From the NCBI RefSeq assembly GCF_010731635.1, contig NZ_AP022583.1, positions 3,348,001 to 3,412,000 on the forward strand: 64,000 bases of DNA. Reading direction: 5' to 3'. Below are positions 44,883 through 54,698 of the stretch, piece by piece. Source of the DNA: Mycobacterium noviomagense (GTDB taxonomy: Bacteria; Actinomycetota; Actinomycetes; Mycobacteriales; Mycobacteriaceae). Position 1 is the stretch's first letter. The number at the start of each line of letters is the position of its first letter. A program made the translations under genes and the position numbers. The notes under the pieces were generated by a model. It was not told the origin of the DNA and did not search any database. It saw only the letters and a program-made list of their open reading frames with translations.

Positions 44883-45826
44883 CTGCCGAGCAGACGTAAA
44901 ATCCCCCATTTTCCCGCCGAAATGGGGGATTTTACGTCTGCTCGCGGGGTGGGAGTTTCCAGCATCCGCAGCTGCTCTTCCAACTGCGGCGGCAGCGCGC
45001 GGCGGTTGGCCAGCGCCGCAGGCAGCCGTGCCAGCGCCTCTGCTGCCGCGCGCACGTACGCGGTGTCACGGGTGGCGGCGCGGAGCAATGCCGCGCCCGT
45101 CGCCAGGCACACCGGCAGCGGTCGCCGCATGCACGACGTCAGAAAATCGTTGCGCAGCACCCGCGCCCGCTGCGCGGCCGGAGCCGAGCGCCTCGGCGAC
45201 GGCCGGTGAAAGGCGACCATGCGGTCGCAGTAGCACAGCTGCCAGCCCGCCGCCGCCAAATCCACTGCGAGCAACTGTTCTTCGCCGCGGAAATGCAGCA
45301 CCCGAGAAAAGCCACCCACCGATTCGAATGCGGTCTTGCGGACCATCGCGGCACAGGACTGGAATCCCAGGATCGACGGTCCCGGAAGCCTGTCGACGTG
45401 GCCGAGTGCGCTGCCCGCCAGCTCGTCGCAAAACGGGTCGGTTCGGCCACCGGGCTCCACGACGGTTCGCGCTGCCAGCACCGCCAAATCGGGGTGCTGG
45501 TCGAACTCGCTCTCGCCGATCGCGACCGACTCGGGTTGCCACCACGAGTCGTCGTCGCAGAACGCGACATAGGGGGTGCGGCAAGCGGCGACGCCGATAT
45601 TGCGGGCCACCGCGCCGCGGTTGCTGCTCAACGCCAGCAACACCACACGACTGGGATAGCGACCGGAAAGCTCGGCGGTGACGTCGCGAGTCTGATCGTG
45701 AGAACAGTTGTCCACCACAATGATTGGACACGGCGTGGTGTTCAGGAGCCGGGTCAGCGTCTCGGTCAGATCGTCGGCGCGGTCCCTGGTCGCGATGACG
45801 AAGGAGGTTCGCGGCGATTGATCCAT
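44879..45826 (-). CDS. Glycosyltransferase family 2
   Basis: The product has 315 residues. The GT-A fold starts TSFVIATRDRADDLTETL, with metal motif FCDDDSWW and the later GGFSRVLHFRGEEQLLAVDL. The last 20 or so codons are read through the 25-bp inverted repeat at 44887-44944, giving RADVKSPISAGKWGIL. The start ATG at 45826 is divergent from the epimerase. Donor and acceptor are unknown; clustering points to the same envelope glycan. Confidence 0.83.
   Translation of the reverse strand: MDQSPRTSFVIATRDRADDLTETLTRLLNTTPCPIIVVDNCSHDQTRDVTAELSGRYPSRVVLLALSSNRGAVARNIGVAACRTPYVAFCDDDSWWQPESVAIGESEFDQHPDLAVLAARTVVEPGGRTDPFCDELAGSALGHVDRLPGPSILGFQSCAAMVRKTAFESVGGFSRVLHFRGEEQLLAVDLAAAGWQLCYCDRMVAFHRPSPRRSAPAAQRARVLRNDFLTSCMRRPLPVCLATGAALLRAATRDTAYVRAAAEALARLPAALANRRALPPQLEEQLRMLETPTPRADVKSPISAGKWGILRLLGS
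44887..44944 (+). terminator. 25-bp perfect inverted repeat between convergent glycosyltransferases
   Basis: The left arm (44887-44911) starts CGAGCAGACGTAAAATCCCC and the right arm (44920-44944) is its exact complement, with an 8-base loop. It belongs to the same CGAGCAGACG...CGTCTGCTCG family split by the two IS110 copies. It stands at the tail-to-tail junction of the GT4 and GT2 genes and lies within the 3' coding end of the latter. It should end transcription from both sides. Confidence 0.8.
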
Positions 45827-45896
45827 GCCCGCAAAGCTACCCCGGCACGACAGGCGGAAAACGTTTGCCGGATGGTCATGCGGGTATCCGCGTCAG

Positions 45897-46865
45897 GTGC
45901 GTCAGCCAAGTCGCGTCCTGGTCACCGGAGGCGCCGGTTTTCTCGGCACCCACTTGTGCGAATGGCTGCTGCGGGCCGGCGCCCGCGTGGTATGCGTCGA
46001 CGACCTGTGCACCAGCGCGGCGGCCAATGTCAGCGATCTGCAGGGTTGGCCCGGGCTCGATTTCATCGAACATGACATCACCGAGCCGCCGACCGACCAA
46101 CGGCTGCGGGGACCGTTCGACATTGTGTTCCACCTGGCCTCACCGGCCTCACCTCCGGACTACATGAAGCTTCCGGTGCAGACCTTGAAGGTCGGTTCAC
46201 AGGGCACCACGGTGGCACTCGACATCGCCGAGCGGTGCGGAGCCCGTTTCGTGCTGGCATCTACCAGTGAGGTCTACGGCGATCCGCTGGCCCATCCCCA
46301 GCCCGAATCCTATTGGGGCAACGTCAATCCGATCGGGCCGCGCAGCGTCTACGACGAGGCCAAGCGTTTCGCAGAGGCGCTCGTCTTCGCTCACCACCGT
46401 TCCCGCGGGGCCGATGTGGCGGTGGCGCGGATCTTTAACACCTACGGCCCGCGGATGCGTCCCGACGACGGCCGGATGGTTCCGACGTTCTGCCGGCAGG
46501 CGCTGCAGGGCGAGCCGATCACGGTCGCGGGCAGCGGCCACCAGACGCGCTCGCTGTGCCATGTCGACGACACAGTGGCAGCGCTGCTGGCGTTGGCCGC
46601 CAGCGACATCACCGGTCCGGTCAACATCGGCAACCCGACCGAGCTCACCGTGCTGCGGGTTGCCGAGCTCATCCGGGCCCACGCCGGCAGCACGTCCCCG
46701 ATTCACTACGTGCCCGCGGCACAAGACGATCCGCAACGGCGCTGCCCGGACATCCGCGTCGCACGCGAGCAATTGGGATGGGAACCGAAGGTCGGTGCTG
46801 AAGAGGGCCTGGCGGAAACCGTCGACTGGTTCCGCACCCAGATCGTGCCGCCTGTCGCTGTTTAG
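45897..46865 (+). CDS. UDP-glucuronate decarboxylase-like (UDP-xylose synthase type) extended SDR
   Basis: The product has 322 residues from the GTG at 45897 (RQPSRVLVTGGAGFLG); the ATG at 45825 overlaps the divergent gene and is less likely. Motifs match UXS enzymes closely: HLASPASPPDYMKLPVQTLKVGS, TSEVYGDPLAHPQPESYWG, GPRSVYDEAKRFAEAL (YxxxK) and ARIFNTYGPRMRPDDGRM. It converts UDP-glucuronate to UDP-xylose with bound NAD. The UDP-glucose dehydrogenase at 54695 would supply UDP-glucuronate. A different 4-keto-sugar epimerase function remains possible. Confidence 0.8.
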   Translation: MRQPSRVLVTGGAGFLGTHLCEWLLRAGARVVCVDDLCTSAAANVSDLQGWPGLDFIEHDITEPPTDQRLRGPFDIVFHLASPASPPDYMKLPVQTLKVGSQGTTVALDIAERCGARFVLASTSEVYGDPLAHPQPESYWGNVNPIGPRSVYDEAKRFAEALVFAHHRSRGADVAVARIFNTYGPRMRPDDGRMVPTFCRQALQGEPITVAGSGHQTRSLCHVDDTVAALLALAASDITGPVNIGNPTELTVLRVAELIRAHAGSTSPIHYVPAAQDDPQRRCPDIRVAREQLGWEPKVGAEEGLAETVDWFRTQIVPPVAV

Positions 46866-46870
46866 CACTC

Positions 46871-46895
46871 GTTTAGCGCGAACAAGCTTGGGTAC
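46871..46895 (+). promoter_or_regulatory. SigF-type promoter before the carbamoyltransferase/heptose operon
   Basis: GTTT (46871-46874), 15 bases, then GGGTAC (46890-46895) match the mycobacterial SigF consensus (GTTT-N15-17-GGGTA). The carbamoyltransferase GTG is 55 bp further on. It is the best SigF-type match I saw in any intergenic region of the window. Confidence 0.5.
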
Positions 46896-46949
46896 CGCTT
46901 ACGGGAAGGTAACCACACATGTGCCACTTCGGCGGCGAGGGGAGACTTC

Positions 46950-48586
<1,637 letters not shown>

Positions 48587-48590
<4 letters not shown>

Positions 48591-50074
48591 GCCTCGGCTA
48601 CGCCGTGGTGATCCCGACGATCGGTCGCCCGTCGTTGGGGCGACTGCTTGCCGCCCTGGACGCCGCGGCCGGCCCGCCACCGGCGGCGGTGATCGTGGTC
48701 GACGACCGGCCCGGCGCGGGCCAACTGGTGGAACTGCCGGCTACCGCTTTGCCGATCACCCTGCTGCGGTCCGGTGGCCGCGGGCCCGCGGCGGCCCGCA
48801 ACGTCGGCTGGCGACACAGCAGCGCCGAGTGGGTCTGCTTTCTCGACGACGACGTGGTGCCCGGCCCGAACTGGTGCGCCCAACTGCTCACCGACCTGAA
48901 CGGGGCCGACGACTCGGTGGTGGGCTCACAGGGCACAATCACCGTCCCCGCACCGACGGGACGACGACCGACTGACGACGAGCGGCGCACGCTCGGGCTG
49001 GCGAACGCGCAATGGATCACCGCTGATATGGCCTACCGACGCTCGGCGCTCGTGCGCTGCGGCGGCTTCGACGAACGTTTCCCCCGCGCCTACCGCGAAG
49101 ACGCCGACATCGCGCTGCGCCTGACCCGGGCCGGGGGACGGATCATCCAGGGCGCGAGAAAAACTGAGCACCCGGTCGCAGCGGCGCAGCCCTCGGTCTG
49201 GAGCAGCGTGCGCGCGCAGCGCGGCAACCGCGACGACGCGCTGATGCGTCGCAAGCACGGCCGCAACTGGCGAACCGCGATCGGTGAGGGCCGTGGCCGG
49301 CTGCCGATCCATCTGCTGACCACGGGCTTGCTCCTGGTCGCGGTGGCGGGGGCCTTGGCACGGCTGCGCCGGGTGGCTTATGTCGGCGCGTTGTGCTGGC
49401 TGGGCCTGACCGTCGAGTTCACGCTGCGCCGAATCGCCGCCGGCCCGCGCACCCCCCGCGAGGCGGGCGCGATGGCGGCATCGAGCGTGCTCATTCCGCC
49501 GGTAGGTGTTGCTCAAAGAGCGTGGGGAACATGGCTTTTCCGCAATGCAACACCGGAGCCGCCGTTGGCGGTGCTGCTCGACCGCGACGATACGCTGATC
49601 AAAGACGGGCCGTATCTCAACGATCCCGACGGCGTGGTGCCGATGCCGACCGCGCGGCGGGCTTTGGACCGGCTGCGCAAGCACGGTCTGCTGCTGGCCG
49701 TGGTGACTAACCAGTCCGGGGTGGCCAAGGGCCTGATCAGCCCCGAACAGCTGGCCGCGGTGAACGCTAGGGTGGAGGAAGTATTCGGCCCGTTCGACTG
49801 CTGGCAGGTCTGTGTCCACGACAACGGGTGCGCCTGCCGAAAACCACAGCCGGGCATGGTGATTGCGGCTGCCGACGCGCTCGGCGTGCATCCCGACCGG
49901 TGTGTGATGATCGGCGACACCGGCGGCGACGTCGCTGCCGCGCGCGCCGCGCAGGCCAAGGCCATCCTGGTGCCGACCCAGCGAACGCGACGGTCGGAGA
50001 TCACCGACGCCCATCCTTATGTCGCCAACTCGCTCGACGAGGCTGTGTCATTGGTGCTCAAGGAGTTTCGATGA
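48587..50074 (+). CDS. Fusion: GT2 glycosyltransferase + GmhB-type heptose-bisphosphate phosphatase
   Basis: The product has 495 residues. Residues 1 to about 235 are a GT2 domain (VVIPTIGRPSLGRLL, CFLDDDVVPGPNWC, GGFDERFPRAYREDADIALRL). A hydrophobic linker of probable membrane helices spans about 240-285. Residues about 325-495 are a HAD-IIIA phosphatase with D332-R-D334-D-T, VVTNQSGVAKG, the zinc loop CVHDNGCACRKPQPGM (Cys, His, Cys, Cys) and MIGDTGGDV. The zinc loop is the signature of GmhB, which removes the 7-phosphate of heptose 1,7-bisphosphate. One protein thus joins a donor-pathway step and a transferase. It overlaps both neighbours by ATGA. Confidence 0.88.
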
Positions 50075-51093
50075 CCGCCTTGGTGGCCAGGCTGGACAGC
50101 TTGGGCGACGTGCTGGTCACCGGCCCCGCCGTGCGCGCCGTCGCCGACACCTACGACCGGGTGGTCTTCCTGGCCGGTCCCCGCGGCAGTGCGGCCGCGC
50201 GGATGTTGCCCGGCGTCGAGCGGGTGGTCGAGTGGGCGGCGGCCTGGGTGGACTTCGACGCGCCGCCGGTGACCGCCGACGCGGTGGCGTCGCTGGTCGA
50301 CACGATCGCCGACGAAAAGCCCGATGCCGTCTTAATTTTCACGTCATTTCACCAGTCCCCGCTGCCGCTGGCGCTCATCTGCCGCATGGCCGGCGTGCCG
50401 TGGATCGGCGCGATCTGCGAGGACTATCCGGGGACGTTGCTGGACCTGCGCCACCACGTCGACGACGACATCCCCGAACCGCTGCGGGCGTTGTCGCTGG
50501 CGCAAGCCGCGGGCTATCGGCTGCCTGGCGGCGACGACGGCCGGTTGCGGGTCAAGCGCTTGCCGCAACTGGCCCCGCCGCTGCGTGCCGCGCTCAACGC
50601 GCATGAGTACGTGGCGTTTCACCCGGCGGCCGCCGTGCCGGCGCGACGGCCGTCCGCTCGCAAGTGCGCGGAGATGGTCCGCGCGCTCGCATCGGCCGGA
50701 CACCGCGTCGTGGTCACCGGCGCCGAGGCCGAGCGGGAACTGACCGCACAGGTCGCCGGGGAAGTGGCGCTGGATTTGGCCGGGCAGACCACGCTGGCCG
50801 AACTCGGTTCGGTCTTCGCCGGCGCCCGCGCCGTGGTAGCGCCCAACACCGGGCCCGCGCACTTGGCCGCGGCGGTCGGGGCGCCGGTGGTGTCCCTGTT
50901 CGCGCCCGTGGTTCCAGCCTCCCGCTGGCTGCCGTACGGGACAACGGTGGCGGTGCTGGGTGACCAGGATGCCCCCTGCCGGGGCACGCGGGCGCGCGAC
51001 TGCCCGGTTGCCGGACATCCCTGCCTGGACGGCATCAGCGCCACGGACGTCGTCGCGGCCGTCGCGGAGGTAGCGAGTCGAGGTGCAGCATGA
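50071..51093 (+). CDS. Glycosyltransferase family 9 (heptosyltransferase family), first copy
   Basis: The product has 340 residues. The GT9 signatures are ARLDSLGDVLVTGPAVRAV at the N-terminus and VAPNTGPAHLAAAVGAPVVSLFAP in the C-terminal donor domain. Family members transfer heptose from ADP-heptose to LPS core in Gram-negative bacteria. Here the heptose genes directly follow, so heptose is the likely donor. The acceptor must be a mycobacterial envelope lipid or glycan and is not known. It is translationally coupled on both sides (ATGA). Confidence 0.87.
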   Translation: MTALVARLDSLGDVLVTGPAVRAVADTYDRVVFLAGPRGSAAARMLPGVERVVEWAAAWVDFDAPPVTADAVASLVDTIADEKPDAVLIFTSFHQSPLPLALICRMAGVPWIGAICEDYPGTLLDLRHHVDDDIPEPLRALSLAQAAGYRLPGGDDGRLRVKRLPQLAPPLRAALNAHEYVAFHPAAAVPARRPSARKCAEMVRALASAGHRVVVTGAEAERELTAQVAGEVALDLAGQTTLAELGSVFAGARAVVAPNTGPAHLAAAVGAPVVSLFAPVVPASRWLPYGTTVAVLGDQDAPCRGTRARDCPVAGHPCLDGISATDVVAAVAEVASRGAA

Positions 51094-51665
51094 TCGAACG
51101 TCATTTCGCCGATCTGGTTGCCGCGGTGGCGCGGGTGCGGCCCGCCGCCGCCCAGCTGTCGGACTGGGGCACGCATCTGGCGGGTGTGCTCACCGGTGGT
51201 GGCCGCCTGCTGGCATGCGGCAACGGCGGCAGCGCGGCCGAAGCGCAGCATTTGACCGCCGAACTGGTCGGCCGCTTCAAGAACGAGCGAGACCCGTTGT
51301 CCGCCATTGCTTTACACGCGGATACCTCGGCGTCGACGGCGATCGTCAATGACTACGGCCCTGAGGAGATGTTCGCCCGCGGGGTCCGGGCGCATGGCCG
51401 GCCCGGCGATGTGCTGGTCGCGTTGTCCACCAGCGGCACCAGCCCCAACGTGCTCGCCGCGGTCAAAGCGGCGCAGGAGATCGGGGTGACCACGTGGGCA
51501 TTGACGGGTCCGGCGCCGAATCCGTTGCTGGCCATGAGCGACGACGCAATCTGCGTGGACGCCGATTCGACGGCCACCGTGCAGGAGATTCATCTGGTGC
51601 TTGTGCACGGCTTGTGCATGGCGCTCGACGACGCGCTGCTCAGCCCCAGGAGCAAAGCCATATGA
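51090..51665 (+). CDS. gmhA: Sedoheptulose-7-phosphate isomerase
   Basis: The product has 191 residues and is a single SIS domain. GGRLLACGNGGSAAEAQHLTAELVGRF contains the substrate loop and the His/Glu pair used by GmhA. LSTSGTSPNVLAAVKAA is the second phosphate loop, and TVQEIHLVLVHGLC supplies the C-terminal Gln and His. It converts sedoheptulose 7-phosphate to D-glycero-D-manno-heptose 7-phosphate, the first step. M. tuberculosis has a different gmhA (Rv0113) elsewhere. It overlaps its neighbours by ATGA. Confidence 0.92.
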   Translation: MIERHFADLVAAVARVRPAAAQLSDWGTHLAGVLTGGGRLLACGNGGSAAEAQHLTAELVGRFKNERDPLSAIALHADTSASTAIVNDYGPEEMFARGVRAHGRPGDVLVALSTSGTSPNVLAAVKAAQEIGVTTWALTGPAPNPLLAMSDDAICVDADSTATVQEIHLVLVHGLCMALDDALLSPRSKAI

Positions 51666-53044
51666 AACCACTTGTCATCGTTGGCGATTCGATTCTCGAC
51701 ATCGACGTCGAAGGCTCGGCCAGCCGGCTCTCGCCGGAGGCACCGGTCCCCGTGGTGGAACCGGAGCGGATCTGGCAGCGGCCCGGGGGTGCCGGGCTGG
51801 CGGCCGTGCTGGCCGCCCGCGTGCACCCTGCAGTGGTGCTGGTGACCGCGACCGCGGACGATCCGACCGGCCGCACACTGGCCGGGCTGTTCGCCGCCGA
51901 CTATCCGGGCATCCGGGTCGTTGGGATTCCGCTCTCTGGTGCCACCGCCACCAAGGTCCGGATCCGGGCGGGCGGCCAATCGGTGGTCCGCGTCGACCAC
52001 GGCGACGGTTACGCGGCTGACAACGCGCTCCCGCCGGAGGTGGCGGCGGTTGTGGAGCAGGCGGCGGCGGTCTGTGTAGCCGACTACGGCCGCGGCGTAG
52101 CCGCGCACCCGCAACTGCGAACGATCCTCAAGGCGGCCGCGGGCCGTCTTCCCGTGGTCTGGGATCCGCACCCACGCGGACCCAAACCGATCCGCGGCTG
52201 CACGATCGTCACACCGAATCAGGCTGAGGCCAAGCAGTTTTCGCGCGGCACTTTCAGCCCAGGCCAGCTGGCCGGCGCGCTGCGTACCCAGTGGGGCGCA
52301 CGGGCAGTCAGCGTGACGCTCGGTGCACGCGGAGCGATGTTCGCCGACCGCCGCCACGCCGGGCACCACATTCTCCCGCCGGACACCGCCGGCAGTTCCC
52401 GCAGCGACACCTGCGGTGCCGGTGACCGTTTTGCGGTGGCCGCGGCGACCGCGCTGGCGGACGGCGCCGATCCGCTGGCGGCGGCCACCGCGGCGGTGGA
52501 CGCCGCCTCCCGCTTCGTCGCAGCGGGCGGTGCCGCCGGAGTATCCAGCGTGATGCCGATGCCCGACCTGTCTGCTCCGACCGGCGCGGTGACGGGAATG
52601 GACGCCGTGCTGACGCTGGCCGAGCGGGTGCGGCGCCGCGGCGGCACGGTGGTGGCCACCGGCGGCTGCTTCGATTTGCTGCACACCGGTCATGTGCGAT
52701 TGCTGCGGCGCGCCCGCGATTTGGGCGATGCGCTGGTGGTGCTCATCAACGCCGACGAATCGGTGCGGGCCATCAAGGGTGCCGGCCGTCCCGTGGTGCC
52801 GGCCGAGGACCGCGCCCGGGTGCTGGCGGCGCTGGGCTGCGTCGACGGGGTGGCGATCTTCCACGAGACCTCACCGGCGGCGGCGCTGGAGCGATTGCAG
52901 CCGGACATCTGGGTGAAAGGCGGCGACTACACCGGGGTTGAGCTGCCCGAAGCCGATGTGGTGCACCGGCACGGCGGCGAAGTCGTGCTGCTGCCCACCG
53001 TGCCGGGGTATTCGTCGTCGAAGCTCATCGCTGCGACGCACTAA
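51662..53044 (+). CDS. hldE: Bifunctional heptose-7-phosphate kinase / heptose-1-phosphate adenylyltransferase
   Basis: The product has 460 residues. Residues 1 to about 315 are a PfkB/ribokinase domain (GDSILDIDVEGSASRLSPEAPVPVV; catalytic DTCGAGDRF). Residues about 330-460 are a nucleotidyltransferase (G334-G-C-F-D338-LLHTGH, then VPAEDRARVLAAL and the C-terminal GYSSSKLI). It phosphorylates heptose 7-phosphate at C1 and later activates heptose 1-phosphate with ATP. The GmhB-type phosphatase two genes upstream does the step between. Length and order of domains match Gram-negative HldE. Confidence 0.92.
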   Translation: MKPLVIVGDSILDIDVEGSASRLSPEAPVPVVEPERIWQRPGGAGLAAVLAARVHPAVVLVTATADDPTGRTLAGLFAADYPGIRVVGIPLSGATATKVRIRAGGQSVVRVDHGDGYAADNALPPEVAAVVEQAAAVCVADYGRGVAAHPQLRTILKAAAGRLPVVWDPHPRGPKPIRGCTIVTPNQAEAKQFSRGTFSPGQLAGALRTQWGARAVSVTLGARGAMFADRRHAGHHILPPDTAGSSRSDTCGAGDRFAVAAATALADGADPLAAATAAVDAASRFVAAGGAAGVSSVMPMPDLSAPTGAVTGMDAVLTLAERVRRRGGTVVATGGCFDLLHTGHVRLLRRARDLGDALVVLINADESVRAIKGAGRPVVPAEDRARVLAALGCVDGVAIFHETSPAAALERLQPDIWVKGGDYTGVELPEADVVHRHGGEVVLLPTVPGYSSSKLIAATH

Positions 53045-53073
53045 GCGACTGCGCCGAAACAGAAAGGCAGACA

Positions 53074-53760
53074 ATGATATTGGGCAACATTTTGGTCGCG
53101 GGCGGCGCATCGGGCCTGGGCGCGGCCGCGGTTCGGGCCGTGCAACGCCACGGCGGCACACCGCTGGTGATCGACATCGCCAAACCACAGGACGGGGTGC
53201 GTTACGCGAGTGCGGACCTTGCCGACACCGCAAGTGTCGACGACGCCGTACGCGAATTGGCCGACGGCGTCGACGGCCAGCTGCACGGTGTGTTCACCCC
53301 CGCCGGCATCGACAGCTGCGGCCCGCTGGACAAGGTATCCGCCAAAGAGTGGGAACGGGTGGTGCATGTCAACCTGCTCGGCACCGCCGCGGTGATCAGA
53401 TCCGCACTGCCCTACCTGAAAGCCATGCACGGACGGGTCGTCACCTGCGCATCGACGCTGGGCATCAAGGCGGTCAGCGACGCCACCGCCTACTGCGCCT
53501 CGAAATTCGGCGTCGTCGGATTCACCCGGGCGCTGGCCGCCGAGCTGGCCGGAACCGTCGGCGTGACGCTGCTGATCCCCGGCGGCATGCGCACCCCGTT
53601 CTTCGACAACCGCGAAGAACAGTACAAACCACCGCCGAACGCCAAGCTCAACGACCCCGACATCGTCGCCGAGACAGTCATATTCGCGCTGAGCCAGCCG
53701 CCCGGCAGTGAGGTCCGCGAAATGGTGGTGTGCGCCTCGGAGGAGTCCTCGTGGCCTTGA
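53074..53760 (+). CDS. Short-chain dehydrogenase of unknown substrate in the heptose locus
   Basis: The product has 228 residues. This classical SDR has VAGGASGLGAAAVRAV (NAD(P) site), ASTLGIKAVSDATAYCASKFG (Ser and YxxxK), and IPGGMRTPFF. It is too short and lacks the motifs of HldD, the extended-SDR epimerase that makes ADP-L-glycero-heptose, so it is not a simple replacement by sequence. It could oxidise or reduce the heptose or a lipid partner. It begins 29 bp after hldE, behind GAAAGG, and overlaps the next GT9 gene by 10 bp. Confidence 0.8.
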   Translation: MILGNILVAGGASGLGAAAVRAVQRHGGTPLVIDIAKPQDGVRYASADLADTASVDDAVRELADGVDGQLHGVFTPAGIDSCGPLDKVSAKEWERVVHVNLLGTAAVIRSALPYLKAMHGRVVTCASTLGIKAVSDATAYCASKFGVVGFTRALAAELAGTVGVTLLIPGGMRTPFFDNREEQYKPPPNAKLNDPDIVAETVIFALSQPPGSEVREMVVCASEESSWP

Positions 53761-54698
53761 CAAGCCCGGACGGCACAGTGCTGGTGCTGCGCGCGCTCGG
53801 ACTGGGTGACTTGCTCACCGGCGTCCCGGCGCTGCGCGGGCTGCGCCGGGCTTACCCGTCGGCCCGCATCGTGCTGGCGACGCCAAAGCCGTTGGGCCCG
53901 TTGGCGCTGTTCTGCGGCGCTGTCGACGAGGTGCTGCCCACCGGTGGACTCGGCGAGCTGCATTGGCCCGGGCCGCCGCCCGATGTGGCAGTCAACCTGC
54001 ATGGCCGCGGCCCGGAAAGCATTGCCGATCTGTTGAGCAGTGATCCGAAAACGCTGATATCGCACCGCAATCCGCGCTACCCATCGCTGATCGGCCCGCC
54101 GTGGCGTGCCGAAATCCACGAAGTGGACCGCTGGTGTGCGCTGCTGGGGGCTTCAGGTATCGCCTGCGATCCGGAGGACTTGGCGATCGGTCGTCCGGAC
54201 GGATACCCGCACCGTGACGGCGTCGTCGTCATCCACCCGGGAGCGGCGGCACCATCACGGCGTTGGCCCGCTGACCGGTTCGCTACCGTAGCCGCGGCGC
54301 TCACCGCCGCCGGGCACCGCGTTGTCGTGACCGGATCGGCCGCCGAGAGATCGCTCGCGGAAAGCGTTGCCGCACAAGCCGATCTGGGCGCGTCAGCGGT
54401 GCTGGCCGGACAACTCGATGTGCTTGGCATGGTGGGACTGATCAGTGACTGCCAGTTACTGGTATGCGGGGACACCGGTGTCGGCCACATCGCTACCGCT
54501 ACCGGGACACCGTCGGTGCTGCTGTTCGGGCCCACTCCGCCGAGCCGGTGGGGGCCGCGCGGTGCGGGACGGCACATCACGGTATGGGCAGGCGACTGCG
54601 GCGACCCGCATGGGGATCGCCCGCATCGCGGACTGCTGCTGATCACGCCGTCGCGGGTGATCGACGCCACCCGCCAACTGCTTGCGGAGTGCGCATGA
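53751..54698 (+). CDS. Glycosyltransferase family 9 (heptosyltransferase family), second copy
   Basis: The product has 315 residues from GTG 53751, which has GGAGGA 7 bases upstream; GTG 53730 is less likely. The GT9 pattern is VLRALGLGDLLTGVPALRGL, HPGAAAPSRRWPADRFATVA and VCGDTGVGHIATATGTPSVLLFGPTPPSRWGP. It is distinct in sequence from the first GT9, which suggests two successive heptose additions. It is coupled to the dehydrogenase before and the UDP-glucose dehydrogenase after (ATGA). Confidence 0.86.
   Translation: MALTSPDGTVLVLRALGLGDLLTGVPALRGLRRAYPSARIVLATPKPLGPLALFCGAVDEVLPTGGLGELHWPGPPPDVAVNLHGRGPESIADLLSSDPKTLISHRNPRYPSLIGPPWRAEIHEVDRWCALLGASGIACDPEDLAIGRPDGYPHRDGVVVIHPGAAAPSRRWPADRFATVAAALTAAGHRVVVTGSAAERSLAESVAAQADLGASAVLAGQLDVLGMVGLISDCQLLVCGDTGVGHIATATGTPSVLLFGPTPPSRWGPRGAGRHITVWAGDCGDPHGDRPHRGLLLITPSRVIDATRQLLAECA

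Noticed and set aside
53074..53760. HldD epimerase for ADP-L-glycero-heptose
   Set aside because: The protein is a short classical SDR with YCASK; HldD is a longer extended SDR with different motifs.
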